In this document: positions 20,074-29,600 of the stretch, in pieces
How the letters are laid out: the number at the start of each line of letters is the position of its first letter
Numbering within the stretch: the stretch's first letter is position 1
Assembly (NCBI GenBank): GCA_003576535.1
Contig: QXCQ01000150.1
Span: 1 to 54,056 of the forward strand
Length of the DNA: 54,056 bases
Source of the DNA: Nakamurella silvestris
GTDB taxonomy: Bacteria; Actinomycetota; Actinomycetes; Mycobacteriales; Nakamurellaceae
Direction: 5' to 3'
Translations under genes and position numbers: made by a program
Notes under the pieces: generated by a model
Database searches by the model: none
The model's input: only the letters and a program-made list of their open reading frames with translations
Told to the model about the DNA's origin: nothing

Positions 20074-20829
20074 ATGGACAAGGTTGTGAGCTCGGCCGCC
20101 GAGGCGGTCGCGGGTATCCCCAGCGGTTCCTCGCTCGCCGTCGGCGGCTTCGGCCTGTGCGGCATCCCGTCCGGTTTGATCCAGGCCGTCCTGGATTCGG
20201 GCGTGGATTCACTGGAAACCGTCAGCAACAACTGCGGTGTCGACGACTGGGGCCTGGGCCTGCTGTTGTCCGCCGGCCGGATCCGACGGACGGTCAGCTC
20301 CTACGTCGGGGAGAACAAGGAATTCGAAAGACAGTTCCTGGCAGGTGAACTCGAGGTCGAACTCGTCCCGCAGGGCACCCTGGCCGAACGCCTGCGGGCG
20401 GGCGGCGCGGGCATCCCCGCCTTCTACACCCCCGCCGGGGTCGGAACCCAGATCGCCGACGGTGGCCTGCCGCTGCGCTACGACGGGGCGGGCGGGATCG
20501 CCCTGGCCTCCGAACCCAAGGAAGTACGCAGCTTCGGCGGCCGGGACCATGTCCTGGAGCTAGCGATCCGCACCGACTTCGCCCTCGTCCACGCCTGGCG
20601 CGGTGACCGCCACGGCAACCTGGTGTTCCGCGAGAGTGCGATGAACTTCAACCCGCTCTGCGCGGCGGCGGGCCGGGTCACCATCGCCGAGGTCGAGGAA
20701 CTGGTGGAGCCCGGAGAGATCGACCCCGGTCAGGTGCACACACCGGGCATCATGGTCCAGCATGTCGTCCACCTCCCCGATCCGGTCAAACGGATCGAAC
20801 GACGAACCGTCAGCCCAGCAGGAAGGTGA
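20074..20829 (+). CDS. scoA: 3-oxoacid CoA-transferase subunit A
   Basis: 251 aa; ATG 20074 preceded by GAGGAAGAGG. The CoA-binding loop [14 protein letters not shown] and the [15 protein letters not shown] block identify subunit A of succinyl-CoA:3-ketoacid (acetoacetate) CoA-transferase. With ScoB it moves CoA from succinyl-CoA to acetoacetate, the end product of leucine oxidation, allowing it to be cleaved to acetyl-CoA. ScoA and ScoB genes overlap in expression: the ScoB start lies 6 bp after the ScoA stop. Confidence 0.93.
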   Translation: MDKVVSSAAEAVAGIPSGSSLAVGGFGLCGIPSGLIQAVLDSGVDSLETVSNNCGVDDWGLGLLLSAGRIRRTVSSYVGENKEFERQFLAGELEVELVPQGTLAERLRAGGAGIPAFYTPAGVGTQIADGGLPLRYDGAGGIALASEPKEVRSFGGRDHVLELAIRTDFALVHAWRGDRHGNLVFRESAMNFNPLCAAAGRVTIAEVEELVEPGEIDPGQVHTPGIMVQHVVHLPDPVKRIERRTVSPAGR

Positions 20830-20834
20830 GTGCC

Positions 20835-21488
20835 ATGGGACTCGATCGTGATCAGCTGGCCGCCAGGGCGGCGGCGGAACTGCAGGACGGCCAGTACGTC
20901 AACCTCGGCATCGGCCTGCCGACACTGATCCCGAACTTCGTGCCGGCCGGGATCCACCTGGTCCTCCAGTCGGAGAACGGGATCCTGGGTGTCGGCCCCT
21001 ACCCGGTCGAGGCCGAGGTGGACGCCGACCTGATCAACGCGGGCAAGGAGACCGTCACCGTGCAGCCCGGCGCCTCCTATTTCGACTCCGCCACCTCCTT
21101 CTCGATGATCCGTGGCGGCCACGTGGATGTCGCCGTCCTCGGGGCCATGCAGGTCTCGCAGACCGGCGATCTCGCCAACTGGATGATCCCGGGCAAGATG
21201 GTCAAGGGAATGGGTGGTGCGATGGACCTGGTGCACGGGGCGAAACGGGTCATCGTGCTCATGGAACACCTGGCGAAGGACGGCGGGCACAAGATCGTCG
21301 CCGACTGCAGCCTGCCCCTCACCGGGCGGGCCTGTGTCAACCGGATCATCACCGATCTGGCGGTGATCGATGTGACCGCCGAAGGTCTGACCCTGGTCGA
21401 GACCGCCCCGGGGGTCTCGGTCGAGCAGGTCAGGGCCGCCACCGGCTGCCCCGTCCGGGTGTCCGAGGAACTGCGGGGCCAGAGCTGA
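20835..21488 (+). CDS. scoB: 3-oxoacid CoA-transferase subunit B
   Basis: 217 aa from ATG 20835 (GGAAGGTGAG upstream; GTG 20826 is an in-frame alternative). [14 protein letters not shown] opens the domain, and the catalytic Glu47 stands in SENGILG, where the glutamyl-CoA thioester forms. [11 protein letters not shown] and [17 protein letters not shown] are typical of subunit B. Ends overlapping the next start (TGATG). Confidence 0.93.
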   Translation: MGLDRDQLAARAAAELQDGQYVNLGIGLPTLIPNFVPAGIHLVLQSENGILGVGPYPVEAEVDADLINAGKETVTVQPGASYFDSATSFSMIRGGHVDVAVLGAMQVSQTGDLANWMIPGKMVKGMGGAMDLVHGAKRVIVLMEHLAKDGGHKIVADCSLPLTGRACVNRIITDLAVIDVTAEGLTLVETAPGVSVEQVRAATGCPVRVSEELRGQS

Positions 21489-22267
21489 TGGGTGAGGAAA
21501 CCGCCGCCGAACTGGTACACCTGGGAATCGAAGGGCCCGTTGCCACCATCACCCTGGACGCGCCGGAAAAACGCAACGCCCTGTCCGTACCTGTGCGGCG
21601 ACAACTGGCCGCCCACCTGAACACCGCACTGGGTGAGGAGACCGTCCGGGTCGTCGTCCTGACCCACACCGGCCGGGTGTTCTGCTCGGGTCTGGACCTG
21701 TCCGAGCCCGCCGGACCGGACGGCGGCCCGTCGGCCGGTCTGCGCGATCTCGCCGCCCTGATCACCACTATCTGGACCGCACGGACACCCGTGGTGGCGC
21801 GGCTCTCCGGCCCGGCGCGGGCCGGCGGTATCGGTCTGCTGGCAGCCTGTGATCTCGGCATCGCCGCCGAGGACGCCGGTTTCGCCTTTCCTGAGGTCCG
21901 GATCGGCGTCATCCCGGCCGTCATCGCCGTACCGGTGCTGGAACGGGCCGACCGGCGCGCGGCGGGTGAGCTGATGTTGACCGGCGAGGTCTTCTCGGCC
22001 ACCCGGGCGGCCGAGATCGGATTGATCAGTGCCGCTGTGCCCGCCACCGAGCTGGATGCCGTGGTCGGTCGCTACGTCGACAACCTTCGGCAGGCCGCCC
22101 CCGAGGCGCTGCACCAGATGAAATCCCTTCTCAACAGGGATATCTCGACCGACCTGGCCCAGGCTGTCGAGATCTCGGCCCGACTCTTCGCCTCGCCGGA
22201 GGGGGCCGAGGGGATCGCTTCCTTCCGCGAGAAGCGCCCACCCCGATGGGCTGCCGGCCCGACCTGA
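21488..22267 (+). CDS. enoyl-CoA hydratase/isomerase (possible methylglutaconyl-CoA hydratase)
   Basis: 259 aa crotonase-fold protein. First oxyanion segment CSGLDLS near 72-78, second in ARAGGIGLLAACD near 112-124, followed by FPEVRIGVIPAVIA. Last gene of the operon; its ATG overlaps the scoB stop. In leucine breakdown a crotonase (AuH/LiuC) hydrates 3-methylglutaconyl-CoA, the product of the carboxylase encoded upstream, which is the likeliest role. The HMG-CoA lyase needed after this step is not in the window. Convergent with the CHAT gene, only 9 bp apart. Confidence 0.85.
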   Translation: MGEETAAELVHLGIEGPVATITLDAPEKRNALSVPVRRQLAAHLNTALGEETVRVVVLTHTGRVFCSGLDLSEPAGPDGGPSAGLRDLAALITTIWTARTPVVARLSGPARAGGIGLLAACDLGIAAEDAGFAFPEVRIGVIPAVIAVPVLERADRRAAGELMLTGEVFSATRAAEIGLISAAVPATELDAVVGRYVDNLRQAAPEALHQMKSLLNRDISTDLAQAVEISARLFASPEGAEGIASFREKRPPRWAAGPT

Positions 22268-22276
22268 TCCTCCCGG

Positions 22277-24883
22277 TCAGGCCCCGAAACAGGTCAACGG
22301 CACGGTGTTGCCGGCGGCATGCAAGGCCCCGGCGAGAGCTGCCGGTGCCCCTTCGCCGGCGGCGAGCCTGCGGTGGAAATCGCTCAGGACCACTGCCGCC
22401 TCGTCATCGGTGATCCTGGAGGTGGCCGCGATGACGGTGGCCACCCCGGCCCGCAGCAGCACGGTCGCCAACCCGAGCGGTTCCCCGCCGGGGAGATCCG
22501 TCGTCCGTCCCACCTCACAGGCGGACAGGACCACCCTGGGTGGGAGATCCGCCGGCACCAGGTCGTAGGCGAGCAGGGGCCCACCGTGCAGGTGGAGCCC
22601 GGAGAAGAGCGGGTTCTCCGGCTCGTGGGTGCCGTGGGCGGCGAAATGCACCAGATCGGAGTCGGCGATGGCCTCGATCACCGACCCCGGTGTGGCCGTG
22701 CCGCCGCTGAGCAGTTCGGCCCGGGGATACAGGTTCGACAGGGTCACCCACTCCGAAATGGCATGGGGCACATCGGGACCCCAGACCATGACCACACGGG
22801 TGGGACCACCCGACGGCACCCTGGTGGTGGCCTGCACGGTGGCGGTCAGGGAGGAGTTGACGCGGACCGCCACACCACGCAGAGCCGGAAGCACCGACCA
22901 GGCCAGCCCGGCCAGTTCGCCGACCGCAGCGATGGAGACGACACCCCCGGTGCCCGGCAGGTCCAGGGGCTCCAGCAGCAACGCCGAGAGTTCAGCGGCC
23001 AGATGAGCTCGGGAGAGAGTGGCCGCTGCCCGGATGTCTGCCGGAATCCGTTGCAGGGCAAGAAGGTCGAGGTCGGCGTTCAGCCGGTTGATCATCTCGA
23101 TCACCGGGGCCTCCGGGCCCAGGTCCAGGTGGTTCAGCCCCTGTGCGTCGATCCGCACGGCGTGCAGGTGCCCGGTGAACGCGAGGAACTCCACCGCCAC
23201 GTCCGGACCGGCGGCCAGTACCGCCCGGATGCGGTCCACCCCGACCGGCCCGTCCGACAACCATGCACCCGGGGGCCCCTGCCAGGCAAGGCTTCTGATC
23301 TCCCGACGGAGGGCATCCACCTGGTGTCTGGCCTGACCGCCGGCTCTCCCCTCCTCCGCCGCCTGACGGACGTTGCCGGCAATGGCGCGGAACTCGGCGA
23401 GCCGGGCGGCGAGAGCCGGGTCGGCCGACGGGCGGACGGTCTGCAGTCTCGCGGTCACCGCCCTGGTGCGCTCGATCCATTCCAGGACCAACGCCGGATC
23501 GTCGAGGGCCAACACCCGGCCCAGGGCCAGGTCCGCCAGCAGCACCCCGTGGATGGAGGTCGAGGCCTGGAGGTCCTGGGATCCGAGCCGGCTCTGGAAC
23601 CGGGCGAGTTCGCCCAGACCGGCAGCGATCTCGGCGAGTGCACCGTCGTCGTCCCCCGCCCGGATGAGCGCCCTGGCCCGCACCCAGTGCAGATCGAGCC
23701 GCAGCGCGAGCGGAGCCCTGGACAGTGAACCGACTGCGTCCGTCAGCTCTGCCGCCGTACTCCATTGTCCGGCGAACTGCCGGGCGGCTGCCGCGGCGAT
23801 CCGGGCCCCGGCGGCTTCCCACTCCGCCCCGGCCCGGAGGAACACCGGGATCAGATCCTCCAACCGGTCCGCCAGCACCGCCGCGGTGGTTCCGACCGGA
23901 CGGGTCCGTGAGATCAACAGGGTGAGCCTGATTCTCAGCTCGACCAGGCGGGCGGCATCGGCGGCGGCATCGGCTCCACGATCCCGGAATACCGACACGG
24001 CCCTGCGGGCGTGTCCCAGGGCCGACGGGAAGTCCCCGAGAGCGGCCCTGGCCTTGGCCCCGAGCACATGGGCCAGCGCCAGATCGTTGGTCCATCTGCT
24101 CTGCGCGGCCAGCCGTGCGGCGGTCTCGGCGGCCTCTGCCGCCTCCGAGATCAACCCGGCGTCGAAGAGCACCCGGCCCCGATCGACCTCCCGGGCACCG
24201 TCGGCCACCCGCGCCCCGGCGATCCGGGCGTCCTTCATGTGTTGCAGGGCCAGTGGGAGATCACCGGCGTAGTGGTAGGAGATGCCGAGGTTGTGCAGGG
24301 CGGCCGAGCGGAAGTCGATCAGCCCGAGCCGGTCGGCGAGGTCGGCCGCGGCCAGGGTGTCGGCCGCGGCGCGATCGACGAGGCCAAGGCTGTTGTGCAG
24401 CACACCGCGGTTGTTCAGGGCGATCACCAGGTCCCGGTCCTCGGGCAGTCGCGGGATCACCCGGTCGAAGGTTCGCAGGGCCTCGGCATGTCCGTCCTCG
24501 ACGTCGATGAGCATGCCGGCCCACTGAAGATCGACCTTCCACTCCAGGGCCGGGGCGAGCCGCAGCGCCCGATCCATGAGCGGGCGTGCGGCCCGCGGCC
24601 CGCGATCCATCGCCTCGAACCAGGCCAACGCCAGGTGGGCTTCGGCCTCGACCCTGGCGTGGCCCGGTCCGAGCTCCTGCAACTCGGCGATGGCGGCACG
24701 CAGGAACGGGACAGGGTTCTCACCCCCGACCACACCGGCGTCCCGGGCGGCCGCGACGCCGGCCTCGATCTCCGCGGCCCGCCTGCCGGATCCGGCCTCC
24801 GACGTGCCGTTCGCAGCCGTTCGGGTGGCATCCCCCGTTCCAGGGATTCCACCGCATTCGCCGTCACCGACCGCCACTGGCAT
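22277..24883 (-). CDS. TPR-repeat protein with C-terminal CHAT (caspase-like) protease domain
   Basis: 868 aa, cytoplasmic (no signal peptide or TM). The first 450 or so residues are alpha-helical repeats of the TPR type (Ala-rich, with units such as LHNLGISYHYAGDLPLALQHMKDAR). The C-terminal 250 residues are a CHAT domain: catalytic His750 in HFAAHGTHE and Cys789 in VVLSACEVG, the dyad of the caspase/separase-like clan CD. CHAT proteases cleave specific partner proteins when a sensor domain is triggered (for example TPR-CHAT/Csx29 in type III-E CRISPR and CHAT effectors of bacterial gasdermins). Here no CRISPR, gasdermin or defence gene is adjacent, so the substrate is unknown. Divergent from the 150-aa gene and whiA. 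Confidence 0.88.
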   Translation of the reverse strand: MPVAVGDGECGGIPGTGDATRTAANGTSEAGSGRRAAEIEAGVAAARDAGVVGGENPVPFLRAAIAELQELGPGHARVEAEAHLALAWFEAMDRGPRAARPLMDRALRLAPALEWKVDLQWAGMLIDVEDGHAEALRTFDRVIPRLPEDRDLVIALNNRGVLHNSLGLVDRAAADTLAAADLADRLGLIDFRSAALHNLGISYHYAGDLPLALQHMKDARIAGARVADGAREVDRGRVLFDAGLISEAAEAAETAARLAAQSRWTNDLALAHVLGAKARAALGDFPSALGHARRAVSVFRDRGADAAADAARLVELRIRLTLLISRTRPVGTTAAVLADRLEDLIPVFLRAGAEWEAAGARIAAAAARQFAGQWSTAAELTDAVGSLSRAPLALRLDLHWVRARALIRAGDDDGALAEIAAGLGELARFQSRLGSQDLQASTSIHGVLLADLALGRVLALDDPALVLEWIERTRAVTARLQTVRPSADPALAARLAEFRAIAGNVRQAAEEGRAGGQARHQVDALRREIRSLAWQGPPGAWLSDGPVGVDRIRAVLAAGPDVAVEFLAFTGHLHAVRIDAQGLNHLDLGPEAPVIEMINRLNADLDLLALQRIPADIRAAATLSRAHLAAELSALLLEPLDLPGTGGVVSIAAVGELAGLAWSVLPALRGVAVRVNSSLTATVQATTRVPSGGPTRVVMVWGPDVPHAISEWVTLSNLYPRAELLSGGTATPGSVIEAIADSDLVHFAAHGTHEPENPLFSGLHLHGGPLLAYDLVPADLPPRVVLSACEVGRTTDLPGGEPLGLATVLLRAGVATVIAATSRITDDEAAVVLSDFHRRLAAGEGAPAALAGALHAAGNTVPLTCFGA

Positions 24884-25115
24884 GGGCTGTTCTTACCACC
24901 TGTCCGGCGGTCCGTGCCAAGAACACCTCTTTCGAGAATTCGCAGAAGGGCTACGGCCTTCCGGCCCCCACCCGGCCGGGGTGGCCCGGCACGCCGACCA
25001 GGGGAATTGGTCGGTTTCCGCTGTCAACATTCCTGCCCCCAGGTGCGCTTAGGAGTAGCACCCGCAGTCACGAGTACGTCCCGAAAGTAACCGTCCCACG
25101 AGAGAAAGCACTGAT

Positions 25116-25568
25116 GTGGACACCATGATGAGTTGGACACTCGACCGGTTGGTCATCCCCGCGCAGGACGCGGACCACGAGATGATCGGCGACCGTACGG
25201 TCTCGCGTTTCTACCTGGCCGATGTCGATCCGGTGGGGCCGGGTCTCAACTGGCCGGCCCTGGAGCTGCGAACCTTCCACGACCCCCGGCTCAAGCGGTA
25301 CTGGGCGGTGCTGTCCTCCGTCACCATCTCGGACACCCCCGATGGCCTGGCGGTGCACCACGGGCACCGCTCGCCCACCCGGATCGTGCTCGAGGCCGTG
25401 ATGCCCCGCTTCGACCAACGGACCTTCGCCCGTTTCGACGTGGCCGCCCAGGCTGCGGCCCGCACCCCCTTCCACGAGGCGGTCAGCAACCTCGGCCGCC
25501 CCATCGGCGGCGACGTGCGCACCCTCGGGCCCAAGGTCCGCGGGCGGCAGAAGCAGTCCGCAGCCTGA
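25116..25568 (+). CDS. conserved-looking hypothetical protein, 150 aa
   Basis: 150 aa from GTG 25116, with AGAGAAAG 7 nt upstream (ATG 25125 and 25128 are alternatives). Soluble, no signal peptide, mixed alpha/beta with aromatic-rich strands (GLNWPALELRTFHDP, RYWAVLSSVTISD). I do not recognise the family. It lies 67 bp upstream of whiA in the same direction and likely shares its transcript, and it is divergent from the CHAT protease gene, so it could be a partner of either. Confidence 0.7.
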   Translation: MDTMMSWTLDRLVIPAQDADHEMIGDRTVSRFYLADVDPVGPGLNWPALELRTFHDPRLKRYWAVLSSVTISDTPDGLAVHHGHRSPTRIVLEAVMPRFDQRTFARFDVAAQAAARTPFHEAVSNLGRPIGGDVRTLGPKVRGRQKQSAA

Positions 25569-25635
25569 TCAACCCCCGGTGGTTGCCGCAGGCGGCCACC
25601 ACCGTCCACGGCGACCCACCCCCGGAGACCCCCAG

Positions 25636-26580
25636 ATGACCATCGACACCGAAGTCCGTGACGAACTCGCCCGGGCCGCCGTTCCCCGGACCTCCGCCCG
25701 ACGGGCAGAGGTGTCGACCCTGCTGCGCTTCTGCGCCGAGATCAGGCAGGTCGCCTCCCGGATGATCGTGCAGGCGGAGTTCAGCAGTCGGGTGGTCGCC
25801 CGCAGGGCGTCCCACGAGATCACGGCCCTCTACGGCCACCCCTCCGAGCTGCGAGAGATAGCCGGCCGGCATCTCCTGCGGATCTCCACGGGCGGGGAGT
25901 CCCTGGCCCGGCAGGTGGGGCTGCTGGACCAACGGGGTGTCCTCGTCCGCGGTCTGCCCGCCCAGCTCATCACCGGCTCCCTGGACGACGCCGAGGCCAT
26001 CTGGCGGGGGGCCGTGCTCTCCCGAGGCAGCCTCACCCCGCCCGGGCGGGCCGCGCGGCTCGAGGTCACCTCCCCCTCCCCCGAGGTGTCGATGGCCCTG
26101 GTCGGGCTGGCCAGGCGGCTCGGACACCCGGCCAAGGCCCGGTCGGCCCATGGTTGCGAACAGGTGGTGGTCCAGGGCACCGACGCCGTGGTCGCCCTGC
26201 TCACCCGTCTCGGTGCCGCACGCTCGGCCCGGGCCTGGCAGGAACGCCACGTCAAACGATCCGCGCCCGCACCGGCAGCCTCGGCGGCCAACTTCAACGA
26301 CGCGAACCGGCACCGGATGGCCGAGGCGGCGGCGAACACCTCCGCCCGGGTGCGGTACGCCCTCGAACTGGTCGGCGAGACCGCCCCGGCCCATCTGATC
26401 GAGGCGGGTCTGCTCCGACTGGCCCACTGTGAGGCCTCCTTGGAGAGCCTGGGCAAGCTGGCCACCCCGCCGATGTCCAAGGACTCGATCGCCGGTCGGC
26501 TTCGGCGGTTGCTGTCCCTGGCGGACAAACATGCCCGGGTGACCGGCGTCCCGGAGACCTCCGACCGGTGCTTTTTCTGA
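25636..26580 (+). CDS. whiA: WhiA-type sporulation/cell-division transcription regulator
   Basis: 314 aa from ATG 25636. The WhiA_N region starts TEVRDELARAAVPRTSARRAEVSTLLRF in content; a degenerate LAGLIDADG core follows (GLPAQLITGSLDDAEAIWRGAVLSRGSLTPPGR region), and the C-terminal HTH carries the strongly conserved stretch ASLESLGKLATPPMSKDSIAGRLRRLL. WhiA binds DNA through both modules and acts with WhiB in Streptomyces sporulation and with division genes elsewhere. The loop after the first helices is shorter than in Streptomyces or Mycobacterium proteins. The usual neighbours (uvrC, rapZ, yvcK) are absent. The last codons, encoding Cys-Phe-Phe, are part of the terminator stem. Confidence 0.88.
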   Translation: MTIDTEVRDELARAAVPRTSARRAEVSTLLRFCAEIRQVASRMIVQAEFSSRVVARRASHEITALYGHPSELREIAGRHLLRISTGGESLARQVGLLDQRGVLVRGLPAQLITGSLDDAEAIWRGAVLSRGSLTPPGRAARLEVTSPSPEVSMALVGLARRLGHPAKARSAHGCEQVVVQGTDAVVALLTRLGAARSARAWQERHVKRSAPAPAASAANFNDANRHRMAEAAANTSARVRYALELVGETAPAHLIEAGLLRLAHCEASLESLGKLATPPMSKDSIAGRLRRLLSLADKHARVTGVPETSDRCFF

Positions 26581-26616
26581 CCCTCACCGTGAGGTGTCGG
26601 GCCAGAAAAAGCACCG
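26566..26616. terminator. bidirectional terminator overlapping the end of whiA
   Basis: CGGTGCTTTTTCTG-a-CCC (26566-26583) pairs with GGG-c-CAGAAAAAGCACCG (26599-26616), 17 of 18 pairs, loop of 15 nt. The left arm includes the whiA stop codon and its last four sense codons. The A/T runs inside the stem give a T-tract for either direction, suiting its position between convergent genes. Direct repeats of GTGGGATCAGGGG follow at 26617-26642. Confidence 0.75.
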
Positions 26617-26634
26617 TGGGATCAGGGGGTGGGA

Positions 26635-29600
26635 TCAGGGGGTGAGGTGCTGGTAGAACACGGTCGCCCCGAACTCACGCAGGGCCGGATCGGTGGGGTA
26701 GAAGCCACCGTGGGCACCACCCGCCACCAGTCCCTCGGCCTTCGCCCAGGCAATGGCCGAGCAGGTAGGCGCACTCACCTTGACATCCGGGAAGGGTCCC
26801 GACGCGCCGTTGCACGGAGTGCTCGCACTCCCCGTGACCAACTGGTGCAATGCGGCCACCAGCTGCTCCCGGGTCACCACGGTCTCCGGTCCGAAGAGCT
26901 GCGACGTGCCCCCGATCACCGAGGCAAGACCCTGGGAGTACGACCAGCGGATGTCACCGCAGAACCGGTGGGAGACCGGCACATCGCCGGCCGGCTTCTG
27001 CTGGCACGGAGCCGGGACCGTTCCGTCGTGGGTCATCCGGTAGAGCCAGGAGCTCAGGTTCCCCCGGCTGAGACCGGCGGTCGGCTCGAAGTAGGAGCCT
27101 TCCTTCAGCCCGTCCTCGATGTCCTGGGTCGCGAGCAGCTGCACCGCGTCCAGGTTCGGACCCGTCTCGTAGTCCAGGAACACCACCCGCAGGGCGAACG
27201 GGGTCGACTCGGCGGCGACGGTCAGGTCGTTGCCCGCGTACTTGGCCACCAGGGAGTAGTCCCCCGCGGGCAGCGGGTCGAAGAGTTTGACGGTGCCGTG
27301 ACCGTCGGCCGCGACCGAACCCGAGCCGATCGTCTGACCACCGGCGATCTCCACCGTGACCTGACCGGTCCGATCGGCCGACTGGCTGGTCACGGAGATC
27401 GCGAGGGTGGTGATCTCCGGCTTGACCGGCCGGACGGGCTTCTCGGTGAGCTGCACCGTGGCCGCGGCTTTGCCGATCGTGGTGTCCAGCCCGACGATCT
27501 CCGGGTTGTGGTCCGAGGCCCGGTAGGGGGTGTTCGGCTCGAACACCTGCGCCCCGTACGGGGTGTACCGGGAGTACTCGGCGATGACGGGCTCCACCGA
27601 GTTGATCTGCCACAGGTCGGCGCCGGTGATCCGGCTGTTGATCGAGGCCGAGGCGTAGATGTGGTCGAGGGAGCCGTACAGGCCGTCGTAGACGTAGCTG
27701 GATTTGCCCGGGGCCTTCTCGGCGGCGATGTCGTGGTAGCCGGCCGCGACGATCGCCTCGGCCGGGTCCTCCATGGAGTAGGAGTTGTAGTCCCCGGCCA
27801 GCAGGGTGTCGATCACCCCGTCCTGACCGGCCAGCGTGGCCGCCCAGTCGAGCATCGAGTTCGCCTGCCGGGTGCGGTCGCCGTTGAAGGAACCCTGGAT
27901 CGGATCGATGTTGTCGCCGGTGCCCACACCACCCTTGGACTTGAAGTGGTTGGCGATCAGGCGGAACTGGTAGCCGGTCTGGGTATCGGAGAACACCTGG
28001 GCCAGGGGTTCACGGGCGTTGGTGAAATCCGGGTCGTCGGCCAGGACCTTCGAGATCCCGACCGGGGCGACGCCGGCCGGTTTGTAGATGAACGCGGTCC
28101 TGATGAAGTCCTGCTCGGCCACCGACGGCAGGTCGGCGGCGGCCGGTGAGGGCACGAACTTCCAGGTACCCGCTCCCGCCTTGGCGTTCAGCGCCTCGAC
28201 CAGTTTCGACACCGCGTAGTCCCGATTGATGGGCGCGGCGTAGATGGTCGGGAACTTGACCGAGTTCTCGATCTCCTCCAGGGCGACGACGTTCGCCCCC
28301 AGGCTGTTGATCGCCGCGACGATCTTGCCCTCCTGCCGGTCCCGATCGGCAACCGTCTGCGCACCACGGGCATCACAGTTGTCCGTGGTGTTGAAGTCGG
28401 AGGTGCAGCCGAGGTCCGTACCGACCACCCGGAAGTAGTTGAGCACGTTGAAGGAGGCGACCTTGAGGTTGCCACCGACATCGTTCGGGGCAGCCGTCCG
28501 GGTGTTGGCGAAGACGGCACGGTCGGTCAGCGCGGTGGTGGAGGTGACCCGCGAGGTCGGCTCGAAGGTCCACGCGTCGTTGCGGTAGTCCAGGACCATC
28601 GGCTTGTTGAAGGTGACGGCGGCGCCGACCCTGGCCGGGTGCGCGGGCTCGGTGTACGGCACCGGACCGGCGACGGCGGTGATGGACGCCCCGTCGGAGA
28701 GGATCACCTTGCGGGCAGCGTTCTGGGCGGCGACGGCGGCCAGACCGGCGGCGTCGGAGGCGTCCACCTGGTCGGTGGGCTGGACCAGCGGGGTGGTCCC
28801 GGAGGCCAGCACGAGTTCGCCGTAGTTGCCGATCGTGTAGACGTCGGAGACCGTGTACTTTCCACCGGGCTGGATCAGCATCGATTCGATCTTCTCCCGG
28901 TCGGTGTCCGTGCCGGGGAAGGCGACCTTCACCGGGATCGGGGCGGCGGCAGCCGGCAGGATCCGGCATTTGCTCAGGGCCGAGAGACTGATCTCGGTGA
29001 GGGTGTTGAACTCGCTGACCGTTCCGGTGATCTGGAGGTGGTCGCCGATGGAGGCCGGCACTCCCACATTGCCGGTGTAGACGAACACACCGTCCGAGGA
29101 GACCCGGTTGGCCAGGCCGGTGTCCCCGCCGGTCCCCGGGGTCTGGATGACCAGCCCCTTGAAACCGCCGTCGGGGTAGGCGGCCGTCACCACCCCCGAG
29201 GTGGTGACAGTGGCACCCACCAGCGGGCTTGCCGCACCGGTGCCCTGGATCTGGGCGATGCTCTTGGTGTCCGCGGTGGCTGCGCCCGTGCAGGCCGGTA
29301 GCACCGGATTCGGCGATCCGGACCCCGGGGAGGGCGCATCCGCCACGAAGTCGGCGGCGTTGTCCCCGGTGTTGGTGAAGGGGGCGAGGATCCGCCGGGC
29401 CGAGGTGCTGCTGGTCAGGGCGGTGCCGGTGGGACCGCTGCCCGCATAGTCGGTGGCGAATCCGTAACCGACGAAGTCGACCACCCCCGCGGCGGTGTCA
29501 CAGTCACCTCCGCAGGCCAGTGGTGCGGTGCCGGCAACGAGGGCGACCTTGCCGGAGCCGGCGGCCATGTTGATCGAGCCGGTGACCCCGGCCGCGGGCA

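Noticed and set aside
22277-24883. Part of a type III-E CRISPR (craspase) or gasdermin system
   Set aside because: TPR-CHAT architecture is similar, but no cas, gasdermin or other defence gene is present nearby.
25636-26580. LAGLIDADG homing endonuclease
   Set aside because: The LAGLIDADG-like core is degenerate and combined with the WhiA N-terminal region and WhiA HTH, so it is a transcription regulator with no homing activity expected.
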